Shown here one piece after another: positions 43,625 through 53,034 of a stretch of DNA of 64,000 bases; the first letter of the stretch is position 1, and every line of letters starts with the position of its first letter. The DNA is from Bradyrhizobium diazoefficiens. Lineage in GTDB: Bacteria > Pseudomonadota > Alphaproteobacteria > Rhizobiales > Xanthobacteraceae. The stretch is from assembly GCF_016616235.1 (NCBI RefSeq), contig NZ_CP067100.1, forward strand, positions 1,671,001 through 1,735,000. Reading direction: 5' to 3'. Below the pieces are notes generated by a model. It was not told the origin of the DNA, made no database searches, and worked only from the letters and a program-made list of their open reading frames with translations. A program made the translations under genes and the position numbers.

Positions 43625-44821
43625 ATGTCGAAAGCGTTTTCGAGCGAAGTGGACGCCGGTTCGCGTAAAGAAAACGCGTCCAAACAAAAATCTGACTATG
43701 ACGTCGCTGTCGTCGGCGGCGGACTGCTCGGCTCCGCCATTGCCTGGGGTCTCGGCCGGCTCGGCAAGAGCGTCGCCGTGCTCGACGAGGGTGACATCAC
43801 CAAGCGCGCCTCGCGCGCGAATTTTGCGCTGGTCTGGGTCCAGAGCAAGGGGTTGGGCATGCCGGCCTACACCGTCTGGACCGTGCAGGCGTCGCAAGCG
43901 TGGCGCCGGCTCGCGTCCGAGCTGAAGCAACAGACCGGCCTCGATGTTGCGCTTCAGCAGAACGGCGGCTTCCATCTCACGCTCGGCGACGACGAGTTCG
44001 GTCAGCGCACCGAGCTGGTCAAGCGCATGCACAACCAGGTTGGTGCGGCCGACTACAAGATGGAGATGCTCTCGGCGTCCGAGGTGAAGAAGTCGCTGCC
44101 GCTGATCGGCCCGGACGTGTCCGGCGGCAGCTATTGTCCGCTCGACGGTCACGTCAATTCGCTGCGCACCTTCCGCGCGTTCCACACCGGCTTCAGGGCG
44201 TTCGGCATCGACTATTTTCCGGAGCGTCCGGTTTCGGCGATCAGCAAGAGCGGCGGCGAATTCCGTCTGGCCACGCCCAAGGGCGAGCTGCGCGCCGCGA
44301 AAATCGTGCTCGCTGCGGGCAATGCCAACCAGACACTGGCGCCGATGGTCGGTCTCTACGCGCCGATGGGCCCGACCCGGGGCCAGATCGTGGTGACCGA
44401 GCGCACCATGCCGTTCCTGCCGCATCCGCTGACGACGATCCGCCAGACCGACGAGGGCACGGTGATGATCGGCGACAGCAAGGAGGACGAGCTCGACGAG
44501 CGGACGATGAAGCATTCGATCAGCGGCGTGATGGCCGATCGCGCGCAGCGGATGTTTCCGCACCTCGCGCGGCTCAACGTGGTGAGAAGCTGGGCCGGCA
44601 TCCGCGTCATGCCGCAGGACGGCTTTCCGATCTATGACCAGTCGAAGACGCATCCGGGCGCCTTCGTCGCCTGCTGCCATTCCGGCGTGACGCTGGCTTC
44701 CAACCATGCCTTCGAGATCGCGCGCATGGTCACGCAGGGCGCGCTCGAGCCGGAGCTGGTTGGCGCGTTTTCCGCCAGCCGTTTCGGCGACGCGGGCGCG
44801 GCGAACAACAGCGGCTACTAG
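43625..44821 (+). CDS. FAD-dependent amino-acid/amine oxidoreductase (DadA-like)
   Basis: 398 residues. After ~23 polar residues comes the FAD motif VAVVGGGLLGSAIAWGLGRLG, then the body of a DAO-family enzyme with the second dinucleotide contact near KIVLAAGNANQT and a C-terminal SWAGIRVMPQDGFPI. Family members oxidise D-amino acids, glycine, sarcosine or related N-alkyl amino acids. Together with the next three genes it resembles HcnABC or opine-oxidase systems. Confidence 0.88.
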   Translation: MSKAFSSEVDAGSRKENASKQKSDYDVAVVGGGLLGSAIAWGLGRLGKSVAVLDEGDITKRASRANFALVWVQSKGLGMPAYTVWTVQASQAWRRLASELKQQTGLDVALQQNGGFHLTLGDDEFGQRTELVKRMHNQVGAADYKMEMLSASEVKKSLPLIGPDVSGGSYCPLDGHVNSLRTFRAFHTGFRAFGIDYFPERPVSAISKSGGEFRLATPKGELRAAKIVLAAGNANQTLAPMVGLYAPMGPTRGQIVVTERTMPFLPHPLTTIRQTDEGTVMIGDSKEDELDERTMKHSISGVMADRAQRMFPHLARLNVVRSWAGIRVMPQDGFPIYDQSKTHPGAFVACCHSGVTLASNHAFEIARMVTQGALEPELVGAFSASRFGDAGAANNSGY

Positions 44822-44848
44822 AGATATCAAGGAGCCAAGGGGCATCCC

Positions 44849-45145
44849 ATGTTTAGACGATCCGAACAGGACAAACGTCCACAGGTGCAGATCTTCGTCG
44901 GCGGCGTGGCCGTTGCTGCGCGGCAGGGCGACACCGTCTCTGCCGCGCTGCTGGCCTCCGGCGTTGACGCACGGCGATCCACGGCGGTGAGCGGTGCGCC
45001 ACGTCTGCCTTACTGCATGATGGGCGTGTGCTTCGACTGCCTCGTCACCATCGACGGCGTCGGCAACCGCCAGGGCTGCCTCGTGCCTGTCGCCGAGGGC
45101 ATGCAGATCGAGATCCAGAAGGGCAAGCGGGAGATCGGAAGATGA
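44849..45145 (+). CDS. [2Fe-2S] ferredoxin-like subunit (HcnA/OoxA-N type)
   Basis: 98 residues. Cluster ligands CMMGVCFDC plus a later QGC provide four Cys of a plant-type [2Fe-2S] site. This small subunit is encoded next to the flavoprotein alpha subunit in hydrogen-cyanide synthase, opine oxidase and D-hydroxyproline dehydrogenase complexes. ATGA overlap with the next gene. Confidence 0.88.
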   Translation: MFRRSEQDKRPQVQIFVGGVAVAARQGDTVSAALLASGVDARRSTAVSGAPRLPYCMMGVCFDCLVTIDGVGNRQGCLVPVAEGMQIEIQKGKREIGR

Positions 45146-46560
45146 GTGTCGCTCCCAAGCGCGAAGCCTACGACGTCGTCGTGATCGGCGCCGGCCCCGC
45201 CGGCCTCGCCGCCGCTGCGACCTCTGCCGGAGCCGGCCTATCGACGCTGCTGCTCGACGAGAACATCGGCCCCGGCGGGCAGGTGTTTCGCGCGATCGCC
45301 TCGACCCCGGTGACCGATCGCAACCAGCTCGGCGCTGATTACTGGGTCGGCGCCGATCTCGTGCAGGCGCTGCGCGCGAGCAGCGCCGAGGTGATCCATC
45401 GTGCCACGGTCTGGAGCCTCGACCGCAACCTCGAAATCGCGGTCTCGATCGGCGGCGCCTCGGCTTTCGTCAAAGCAAGACGCGTGATCCTTGCGACCGG
45501 CGCGCTGGAGCGGCCGTTTCCGATCCCCGGCTGGACGCTGCCGGGCGTGATGACCGCGGGCGCAGCGCAAACCATGCTGAAATCATCAGCGCTGGTGCCT
45601 GACGGACGCACGGTGATCGCGGGGCAGGGACCGCTGCTCTGGCTGCTCGCCGCGCAAATATTGCGGCTCGGCGGCCGCATCGACCGCATTCTCGACACGA
45701 CCGCGCGCGGCAATTATTTCGCGGCGCTGCCGCACGCCTTCGCATTCCTGACCTCGCCTTATTTCGCCAAGGGCCTGTCGATGATGCGCGAGGTGAAGGC
45801 GAAGGTTCGGGTCATGTCCGGCGTCGCCGAGCTCGCTGCGTCCGGTGACGGTCAGGTTGCGAATGTCAGCTATGTCGCCGGCGGTAAGCGCGAGACCATT
45901 CCTGCCGATCTGTTGCTACTGCATCAGGGCGTCGTACCCAACGTCAATCTGGCGATGGCGGCCGGTATCGAGCACCGCTGGGACGATCTGCAACTGTGCT
46001 GGTCGCCCGTGCTGGACGCGAGCGGTAATTCTTCGGTCGCCGGCATCGCAATCGCCGGCGACGGCGCGGGCATCGGCGGCGCCAATGCCGCCGTCGTGCG
46101 CGGCCGCATCGCGGCGCGCGCCGCGGTGGAAGCACTGGCCCCCGCGGCTGCCGCAAAGCTCGCGCCCATGGCGACGCTGCGTGCCGATCTCGCCAAGGCC
46201 GAGCGCGGCCGTGTCTTCCTCGACACGCTGTTCCGCCCGGCGCCGCAGTTCCGCATTCCCGTGGGCGACACCATCGTCTGCCGCTGCGAGGAGATCACCG
46301 CAAAGGACATTCTCGATGCCGTCGCGATCGGCGCGACCGGACCGAACCAGCTCAAGGCGTATCGCCGCACCGGCATGGGCCCGTGCCAGGGCCGGCTCTG
46401 CGGCCTCACCGTCACCGAGCTGATGGCGCAGGCGCGCGGCAAGACCCCGCAGGAGATCGGGTATTACCGGCTGCGTGCGCCGGTGAAGCCGATCACGCTG
46501 GCCGAGCTCGCCGCCGTCCCGAAGAGCGACGCCGATATCAAGGCCGTGGTGCGCGGATGA
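45142..46560 (+). CDS. FAD/NAD(P)-binding oxidoreductase, alpha subunit (HcnB/OoxA-like)
   Basis: 472 residues. FAD motif VVVIGAGPAGLAAAATSAGAG (quoted as VVVIGAGPAGLAAAA), central ATGALERPFPIPGWTLPGV, typical of this class. The C-terminal domain carries CRCEE and GMGPCQGRLCG, a BFD-like [2Fe-2S] site. Acts as the electron-accepting subunit of the oxidase complex. Overlaps both neighbours by 4 bases, so the subunits are made together. Confidence 0.9.
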   Translation: MSVAPKREAYDVVVIGAGPAGLAAAATSAGAGLSTLLLDENIGPGGQVFRAIASTPVTDRNQLGADYWVGADLVQALRASSAEVIHRATVWSLDRNLEIAVSIGGASAFVKARRVILATGALERPFPIPGWTLPGVMTAGAAQTMLKSSALVPDGRTVIAGQGPLLWLLAAQILRLGGRIDRILDTTARGNYFAALPHAFAFLTSPYFAKGLSMMREVKAKVRVMSGVAELAASGDGQVANVSYVAGGKRETIPADLLLLHQGVVPNVNLAMAAGIEHRWDDLQLCWSPVLDASGNSSVAGIAIAGDGAGIGGANAAVVRGRIAARAAVEALAPAAAAKLAPMATLRADLAKAERGRVFLDTLFRPAPQFRIPVGDTIVCRCEEITAKDILDAVAIGATGPNQLKAYRRTGMGPCQGRLCGLTVTELMAQARGKTPQEIGYYRLRAPVKPITLAELAAVPKSDADIKAVVRG

Positions 46561-47678
46561 GCCAAAACGTGGATGCGATCGTCATTGGCGGCGGCATCCA
46601 CGGATGCTCGACCGCGCTGCATCTCTGCCTCGCCGGGCTGAAGCCGGTGCTGATCGAGAAGGACTATGCCGGCCGCCACGCCTCCGGCGTCAACGCCGGC
46701 GGCGTCCGCCAGCTTGCGCGGCACATTCCCGAGATCCCGCTGTCGATCCGTTCGATGGAGATCTGGGAGAAGATCAACGATCTCCTCAACGACGATTGCA
46801 GCTTCGAGAGTCACGGTCAGGTGCTCGTCGCAGAAAACGAGGAGGAGCTCGCGATCTGCCGCGCGCGCGTGGCTGAGCTCAATGCGCTCGGCTTCACCCA
46901 TGAGGAATTGATCGATGCCGCCGAACTGCGGCGCCTCGTGCCGGCAGTGGCCGAGACCTGTCCCGGCGGCGTGGTCTCGCGCCGCGACGGCGCCGCCAAT
47001 CCGGCGCAGACGACGACCGCGTTTCGCCGCAAGGCGGAGCAGCTCGGCGCCACTGTGCGCGAAGGCGCGGCCGCCAGCAACATCCGGCACCGTGACGGCC
47101 TCTGGCACGTCGATGTCGGCAGCGAGAGCTTCGCCGCGCCGGTGCTGGTCAACGCCGCAGGCGCCTGGGCCGGCAAGATTGCCGCAAGCCTTGGCGAGCA
47201 GGTGCCGGTCGAGACCGTGGCCCCGATGCTGATGATCACCTCCCGCGTGCCGCACTTCATCGATCCCGTGGTGATCCTGCGCGGCCGAAAACTGTCTTTC
47301 AAGCAGTTCAAGAACGGCACCGTGCTGATCGGCGGCGGCCATCTGGCAACGCCGTACCAGGATCGCAACGAGACGGTGCTGGATTGGAAGAGCCTTGCGA
47401 TCAGCGCGCGCACGGTGTTCGAGCTGTTCCCGGTGATGCGCAGCGCCACGATCGTCCGCGCGTGGGCCGGCATCGAGGCGAAGATGAAGGACGACATTCC
47501 CGTCTTCGGCCCGAGCAGCCGCCACAAGGGGCTCTATCACCAGTTCGGCTTCTCGCTACACGGCTTCCAGCTCGGCCCCGGCGCCGGCGCCGTGATGGCA
47601 GAGCTGATCGTCAATGGCGGCACCCAGACCCGCATCGGCGATCTCGGCATCGACCGCTTCCATCGCACCACGCTCTAG
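46557..47678 (+). CDS. FAD-dependent oxidase, beta subunit (HcnC/OoxB-like)
   Basis: 373 residues. N-terminal AIVIGGGIHGCSTALHLCLAG and a DAO-family body with VNAAGAWAGKIA and WAGIEAKMKDDIPVFGPS. In opine and hydroxyproline systems this subunit binds and oxidises the substrate. It follows the alpha subunit directly, then RidA. The exact substrate (opine, D-hydroxyproline, glycine or a proline derivative) cannot be read from sequence. Confidence 0.9.
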   Translation: MSQNVDAIVIGGGIHGCSTALHLCLAGLKPVLIEKDYAGRHASGVNAGGVRQLARHIPEIPLSIRSMEIWEKINDLLNDDCSFESHGQVLVAENEEELAICRARVAELNALGFTHEELIDAAELRRLVPAVAETCPGGVVSRRDGAANPAQTTTAFRRKAEQLGATVREGAAASNIRHRDGLWHVDVGSESFAAPVLVNAAGAWAGKIAASLGEQVPVETVAPMLMITSRVPHFIDPVVILRGRKLSFKQFKNGTVLIGGGHLATPYQDRNETVLDWKSLAISARTVFELFPVMRSATIVRAWAGIEAKMKDDIPVFGPSSRHKGLYHQFGFSLHGFQLGPGAGAVMAELIVNGGTQTRIGDLGIDRFHRTTL

Positions 47679-47693
47679 CAACAAGAGGACATC

Positions 47694-48041
47694 ATGAGCA
47701 TCACCCGCAGCATCCGCACGCCCATCATGCACCGCGCCGTCGAAGCCAATGGCTTCGTCTTTCTCGGCGGCACCATCGCCGACGACACCTCGGCCTCCAT
47801 GGGCGAGCAGACCCGCAACATCCTCGGCAAGATCGCCGGCTATCTGAAGGAAGCCGGCACCGACAAGTCGCGCGTGGTCAGCGCCTCGATCTTCGTCACG
47901 GATCTTTCGAAGAAGAAGGAGATGGACGCGGCCTGGACCGAGTTCTTCGGCGACAATCTGCCGACCCGCGCCACCGTCGGCGTCGCCGATCTCGGCGGCA
48001 GCGCGCTGATCGAGGTGGTGGTCACCGCGCTCAAGAGCTGA
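47694..48041 (+). CDS. RidA-family enamine/imine deaminase
   Basis: 115 residues of the YjgF/RidA fold (FVFLGGTIADDTSASMGEQT, then SRVVSASIFVTDLSKK). RidA proteins hydrolyse reactive imines released by amino-acid oxidases. Its place right after three oxidase subunits fits that task well. Last gene of the operon. Confidence 0.88.
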   Translation: MSITRSIRTPIMHRAVEANGFVFLGGTIADDTSASMGEQTRNILGKIAGYLKEAGTDKSRVVSASIFVTDLSKKKEMDAAWTEFFGDNLPTRATVGVADLGGSALIEVVVTALKS

Positions 48042-48118
48042 TCGTCTCTCGCAACAGGCGGAGTTGCCCGTCGAGGTCGGCGCGCCAATCCCGCCGCGTC
48101 GCTCCTTGCTGCGATCAA

Positions 48119-48156
48119 CAAAAACCCGACGCCCTGCCCCCAGCGCGTCGGGTTGA
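48119..48156 (-). terminator. Hairpin terminator between ridA-like gene and dctA
   Basis: Stem AACCCGACGC (48123-48132) and GCGTCGGGTT (48145-48154) with a 12-base loop. On the minus strand the stem is followed by a T-run, as needed for the end of the dctA transcript; an A-rich flank on the other side may let it work weakly in both directions. Confidence 0.75.
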
Positions 48157-48270
48157 AAAAAGAAGTATCGATCCGTGATCCCAACGCTGACGTTGTGACT
48201 CGCGCCGCACCAATTGACCATTCCGGGAAACTACCGCGTGGAACCGTCCTGCGTCTGCGCAGCGCGCCGC

Positions 48271-49605
48271 CTACGACGCCGTGCTGCCGCCCGGTTCCAG
48301 CGACTCCCCGATCTCCAGCGGATGCGCCATGGTCTCGTGCAGCGCGTCGCGGTCGAGCTCTCCTTCGGAGATGCTGATCACGACGCAGGCAACGCCGTTG
48401 CCGATGAGATTGGTCAGTGCGCGGCATTCGCTCATGAACTTGTCGATGCCGACCAGGATCGCGATCGACTGGATCGGGATGTCGGGCACGATCGAGAGTG
48501 TCGCGGCGAGCGTGATGAAGCCGGCCCCGGTCACGCCCGAAGCGCCCTTCGAGGTGATCATGGCGATGCCCAAAATGCCGAGCTCCTGCCAGATCGTCAG
48601 ATGGGTGTTGGTCGCCTGCGCCAGGAACAGCGTCGCCAGCGTCATGTAGATGTTGGTGCCGTCGAGGTTGAAGCTGTAGCCGGTCGGAATCACGAGGCCC
48701 ACCACCGAGCGCGAGGCGCCGAGATGCTCCATCTTCTGGATCATCTGCGGCAGCACCGTCTCCGACGACGAGGTGCCGAGCACGATCAGGAGTTCGTCCT
48801 TGATATAGGCGATGAAGCGCAGGATCGAGAAACCGGAAAGCCGCGCGATTGCGCCCAGCACGATCAGCACGAACAGCATGCTGGTCAGATAGAACGTGCC
48901 GATCAGGGCGGCGAGGTTGAGCAGCGAGCCGAGGCCGTAGGCGCCCACGGTGAAGGCCATCGCGCCGAAGGCGCCGATCGGCGCCACGCGCACGATGATG
49001 CGGATGATGCCAAAGAACATCTTGGCGGCCTTGTCGATCGCCTCCGCGATCGGCTCGCCGGCCTTGCCGAGAAAGGCGATGGCGAAGCCCGAGAGGATCG
49101 ACACCAGCAGCACCTGCAACAGGTCGCCGCGCGCGATCGCGCCCACATAGCTGTCCGGAATGATCGCCAGCAGATGCGCGACGATGCCTTCCTCCTTGGC
49201 CTTGGTGACGTAGGCCGCCACCGATTTCGGATCGATGGTGGCGGGATCGATGTTGAAGCCGTGCCCGGGCTGGAGAAGCCCGCCGACCAACAGGCCAATG
49301 GCGAGGGCTACGGTGGAGACGGTCTCGAAATAGATCAGCGACTTCAGCCCGACCCGGCCGACGCGCTTGAGGTCGCCCATCGAGGAGATGCCGTGCACCA
49401 CGGTGCAGAAGATCACCGGTGCGATCATCATCTTGATCAGCGCGATGAAGCCGTCGCCGAGCGGTTTGAGCGCCTTGCCGAGGTCGGGATAGAAATAGCC
49501 GATCAGCACCCCGAGCACGATCGCGATCAGCACCTGAACATAGAGAATCTTGTACCAGGGCTGATGCCGATGATGGATGGCTGTCTGGATCGCGATCTGT
49601 GTCAT
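48271..49605 (-). CDS. dctA: C4-dicarboxylate transporter, DctA family
   Basis: 444 residues with 8-9 hydrophobic segments. DctA/GltP hallmarks include the [16 protein letters not shown] hairpin and the [15 protein letters not shown] motif that binds Na+/H+ and substrate. In rhizobia DctA imports succinate, malate and fumarate, the main carbon supply of bacteroids. No dctBD regulator is seen beside it. The assignment is to the family; other SLC1-type acids are possible. Confidence 0.92.
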   Translation of the reverse strand: MTQIAIQTAIHHRHQPWYKILYVQVLIAIVLGVLIGYFYPDLGKALKPLGDGFIALIKMMIAPVIFCTVVHGISSMGDLKRVGRVGLKSLIYFETVSTVALAIGLLVGGLLQPGHGFNIDPATIDPKSVAAYVTKAKEEGIVAHLLAIIPDSYVGAIARGDLLQVLLVSILSGFAIAFLGKAGEPIAEAIDKAAKMFFGIIRIIVRVAPIGAFGAMAFTVGAYGLGSLLNLAALIGTFYLTSMLFVLIVLGAIARLSGFSILRFIAYIKDELLIVLGTSSSETVLPQMIQKMEHLGASRSVVGLVIPTGYSFNLDGTNIYMTLATLFLAQATNTHLTIWQELGILGIAMITSKGASGVTGAGFITLAATLSIVPDIPIQSIAILVGIDKFMSECRALTNLIGNGVACVVISISEGELDRDALHETMAHPLEIGESLEPGGSTAS

Positions 49606-49776
49606 ATCGTGGGCCCGGAATGCACTGGACTTGCAAGGTCTGAATCCTGCAAGATTTGAATTTTGCAGGACTTGAATCGCATATGTCTTGCATCATGTGA
49701 TGGCCGCCGCAGAAGCGACAATCACATTTTTGTCGGAACGCACGAAGATCAATCGCTGCACCGCAATGGGGGAAAC

Positions 49777-51096
49777 ATGACAATGACAACGAGCTCGGAC
49801 GAGCAGGGGCAGGGCTATTTCCCGCGCTGGAAGCTCAAGACCTCGGGCGTGATCATGCCGGAGGAGCGGCTGTCATGGGGCCAGACCATTGTTTCCGGTC
49901 TCCAGCATTGCGTCGCCATGTCGGGCTCGACGATCATCGCGCCGCTGCTGATGGGGTTCGATCCCAATGTTGCGGTGCTGTTCTCCGGCAGCGGCACGCT
50001 GATCTTCTTCGTCATCGTCGCAGGCCGCGTGCCGAGCTATCTCGGCTCGAGCTTCGCGTTCATCGCCGTCGTCATCGCCGCCACCGGGTATGCCGGGCAG
50101 GGGCCGAACCCGAACATCTCCGTCGCGCTCGGCGGTATCGTCGGAGCCGGCGTGCTCTATGGCGTGATCGCGCTGATTGTGATGTGGTCCGGCGTCGGCT
50201 GGGTCGAGCGCCTGATGCCGCCGGCCGTCACCGGCGCCGTGGTCGCCGCGATCGGCCTCAACCTCGCGCCCGTGGCGGTCAAGGCGGTGAGCGCCAACGC
50301 GTTCGAGACCTGGATCGGGCTTGCGACCGTGCTGATGATCGGCGTGATCGCGGTTGCCGCTCCGGGCCTGTGGCGCCGCCTGCCGATCATCCTCGGCGCG
50401 ATCGGCGGATATCTTCTGTACCTGCTGTTCGCGAACGGCTTCGGCTTCGGCAAGCCGATCGACTTCGCGCAACTCTCGGCCGCGCCGTGGATCGGCATGC
50501 CGCGCTTCACCACGCCGACGTTCCAGGCAGATGCGATCGTCCTGATCGCGCCGGTCGCGGTCATTCTCGTTGCCGAGAACCTCGGGCACATCAAGGCGGT
50601 CGGCGCGATGACGGGCCGCAGCCTCGATGCCTATCTCGGCCGTGCCCTGTTCGCCGACAGCCTGGCGACGATCGTCGCGGCCTGCGGCGGCGGCACCGGC
50701 GTCACCACCTATGCCGAGAACATCGGCGTCATGGCGGCGACAAAGGTCTATTCCACCCTGCTGTTCGCGTTCGCGGCGACGGTGTCGATCCTGCTCGGCT
50801 TCTCGCCGAAATTCGGCGCCCTGATCCTGTCGATCCCGGGACCCGTCATCGGTGGCCTCTCGATCGTGCTGTTCGGATTGATCGCGGCGATGGCCGGGCG
50901 GATCTGGGTCGAGAACAAGGTCGACTTTGCCAATCCCGCAAATCTCATCACCGTCGCTGTGGCGCTGACCGCGGGCGCCGGCGACCTCACGCTCAAATTC
51001 GGCGCGTTCACGATTGGCGGCATCGGCACGGCGACCTTCGGTGCCATCATCCTCTACCAGATCCTGACCTCGCCGCTCGCGCGCCGCGCGGAATGA
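49777..51096 (+). CDS. Uracil/xanthine-type permease (NCS2, RutG/UraA-like)
   Basis: 439 residues from the ATG at 49777, where GGGGGAAAC precedes it; the longer frame is ignored. Start LKTSGVIMPEERLSWGQTI, the TM1 glycine-rich QHCVAMSGSTIIAPLL, AENLGHIKAVGAMTGR and GGTGVTTYAENIGVM are NCS2 hallmarks, with ~14 helices. Likely imports uracil or another pyrimidine with protons. Adjacent genes (HyuA/B further down) also concern cyclic amides. Confidence 0.9.
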   Translation: MTMTTSSDEQGQGYFPRWKLKTSGVIMPEERLSWGQTIVSGLQHCVAMSGSTIIAPLLMGFDPNVAVLFSGSGTLIFFVIVAGRVPSYLGSSFAFIAVVIAATGYAGQGPNPNISVALGGIVGAGVLYGVIALIVMWSGVGWVERLMPPAVTGAVVAAIGLNLAPVAVKAVSANAFETWIGLATVLMIGVIAVAAPGLWRRLPIILGAIGGYLLYLLFANGFGFGKPIDFAQLSAAPWIGMPRFTTPTFQADAIVLIAPVAVILVAENLGHIKAVGAMTGRSLDAYLGRALFADSLATIVAACGGGTGVTTYAENIGVMAATKVYSTLLFAFAATVSILLGFSPKFGALILSIPGPVIGGLSIVLFGLIAAMAGRIWVENKVDFANPANLITVAVALTAGAGDLTLKFGAFTIGGIGTATFGAIILYQILTSPLARRAE

Positions 51097-51168
51097 ATCC
51101 CGGCGATGCGCTGCCGGATGGAACAAAATGCCTGTTCCATCCATGATGAAATGTCCCGGAGGAAGCTC

Positions 51169-52005
51169 ATGCCACAGACTGACCGCTCATCCACCTTTGC
51201 CTCGCGCCTGGTCGGCCAATACGCGCTGGTGACCGGTGCCTCGCAAGGTATCGGCCGCGCCGTCGCCATTCGCCTCGCCCAGGAAGGCGCGACCGTCGCC
51301 ATCAATTATGTCGACCATCCCGAGAGGGCGGAGGAGTCGCTGGCGCTGGCACGAGCGGCCTCGAGCGACCGCGGCCACGGCAAGCTCGACCATATCATCG
51401 TTAAGGCCGACGTCAGCAACGAGCAGGAGGTCGCTGCGATGTTCGAAACGATTCTGGCGCGTTTCAAGCGCCTCGACTGTCTGGTCAACAATGCCGGCTT
51501 CCAGCGGGAGTCGCGGAGCGAGGCGCTCGACATCGAGACCTATCGCCGCATCATCGACGTCAATCTCAACGGCGCCGTGCTCTGCGCGCAGAAGGCGCTC
51601 GCGCATTTCGTCGCGCGCGGCGGCGGGGGCAGCATCATCAATTGCTCCAGCGTCCACCAGATCATCCCCAAACCCGGCTATCTCGCTTATTCCGTCAGCA
51701 AGGGCGGCATGGCCAATCTGACGCGCACGCTGGCGCTCGAGTTCGCCGGCCGCGGCATCCGCGTCAACGCGGTCGGCCCCGGCGCCATCGACACACCGAT
51801 CAATGCGGCCTGGACCGGCGACCCCGAAAAGCGCGGCGTCGTCACCAGCCACATTCCGCTCGGTCGCGTCGGCACCCCGGAAGAGATTGCCGCCGTGTTC
51901 GCCTTCCTCGCCTCGGATGAAGCGAGCTACATCACCGGCCAGACCATCTATGCCTGCGGAGGCCTGACGCTGTTTCCGGAATTCAGGGAGAATTGGGCGA
52001 GCTAA
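51169..52005 (+). CDS. Short-chain dehydrogenase/reductase (glucose 1-dehydrogenase-like)
   Basis: 278 residues from the ATG at 51169 (GGAGGAAGC just upstream). NAD(P) motif ALVTGASQGIGRAVAIRLA, structural NNAG, catalytic Ser in NCSSVHQ, and YSVSKGG (Tyr-x3-Lys). Ends with the usual SYITGQTIYACGG. Substrate unknown. A sirtuin follows on the same strand after 65 bases. Confidence 0.92.
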   Translation: MPQTDRSSTFASRLVGQYALVTGASQGIGRAVAIRLAQEGATVAINYVDHPERAEESLALARAASSDRGHGKLDHIIVKADVSNEQEVAAMFETILARFKRLDCLVNNAGFQRESRSEALDIETYRRIIDVNLNGAVLCAQKALAHFVARGGGGSIINCSSVHQIIPKPGYLAYSVSKGGMANLTRTLALEFAGRGIRVNAVGPGAIDTPINAAWTGDPEKRGVVTSHIPLGRVGTPEEIAAVFAFLASDEASYITGQTIYACGGLTLFPEFRENWAS

Positions 52006-52070
52006 CCGCGGGCTTCGAGCAGGCCGTGGGTGATCTGGCAAAACCGGCCGGCGCAGACTACATCTGCGCC

Positions 52071-52892
52071 ATGACGAACTCTCCGCTGGCAAATTCCCCG
52101 CTCGAACATTTCATCGGCCGGCACGAAAACCTGTTTGTGCTGACCGGCGCAGGCTGCAGCACCAATTCGGGCATCCTCGATTATCGCGACAGCCACGGCA
52201 ACTGGAAGCGGACCCAGCCGGTGAACTTCCAGGCCTTCATGTCGGAACAGCACACCCGCCAGCGGTACTGGGCGCGCAGCCTGATCGGCTGGCGGCGGTT
52301 TGGCCAGGCGAAGCCGAACGATGCGCATCATGCGCTGGCCCGGCTTGAGGCGAACGGTCGCTGCGGGATGCTGCTGACCCAGAATGTCGACCGGCTGCAT
52401 CAATCCGCCGGCCACCGGCAGGTGATCGATTTGCACGGCCGACTTGACTTGGTCCGCTGCATGGGCTGCGGGAGGAAGACACAGCGGAGCGAATTCCAGG
52501 ACAGGCTCGGCCGCGCCAATGTCGAATGGCTGACGCTCGATGCCGCGGACGCGCCCGATGGCGACGCTGATCTGGAGCACGCCAATTTTTCGTCCTTCAG
52601 CGTGCCTCCTTGCGAAGCCTGCGGCGGCATCCTCAAGCCCGATGTCGTATTCTTCGGCGAGAACGTCCCGCGCGATGTCGTCACCGCCGCACAGGACCAT
52701 CTGGCACAGGCCGACGCCATGCTGATCGTCGGCTCCTCGCTGATGGTCTATTCCGGCTTCCGCTTCGTGAAAGCGGCCGCGCAGCGCAACATTCCGATTG
52801 CCGCCGTCAATCTCGGCCGCACCCGCGCCGACGATCTCCTGACGCTCAAGGTCGAGGAGAGCTGCGAAACGGCGCTTGCATTCCTGCTCTGA
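52071..52892 (+). CDS. Sir2-family NAD-dependent protein deacetylase
   Basis: 273 residues from the ATG at 52071; the frame opens earlier, overlapping the SDR, but that part is not sirtuin-like. GAGCSTNSGILDYRD, TQNVDRLHQSAGH and catalytic His in DLHGRLDLV are clear. Zinc is bound by CMGCG and CEACGG. An insertion of ~40 residues sits between the two CxxC pairs. Removes acyl groups from lysines using NAD. Confidence 0.92.
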   Translation: MTNSPLANSPLEHFIGRHENLFVLTGAGCSTNSGILDYRDSHGNWKRTQPVNFQAFMSEQHTRQRYWARSLIGWRRFGQAKPNDAHHALARLEANGRCGMLLTQNVDRLHQSAGHRQVIDLHGRLDLVRCMGCGRKTQRSEFQDRLGRANVEWLTLDAADAPDGDADLEHANFSSFSVPPCEACGGILKPDVVFFGENVPRDVVTAAQDHLAQADAMLIVGSSLMVYSGFRFVKAAAQRNIPIAAVNLGRTRADDLLTLKVEESCETALAFLL

Positions 52893-53034
52893 ACGCGCGG
52901 GCGGCGAACGCGCCTTGCCTATTGCATAGGTGCCAAGCAGAATAGCCGGGCGGGTATATCGTCCTTGCCGTCCACGGCATGGAAATTGCTGCGCTTTTGC
53001 CTCCAGTCTTGACGACCAGCACGGAGAATTTGGA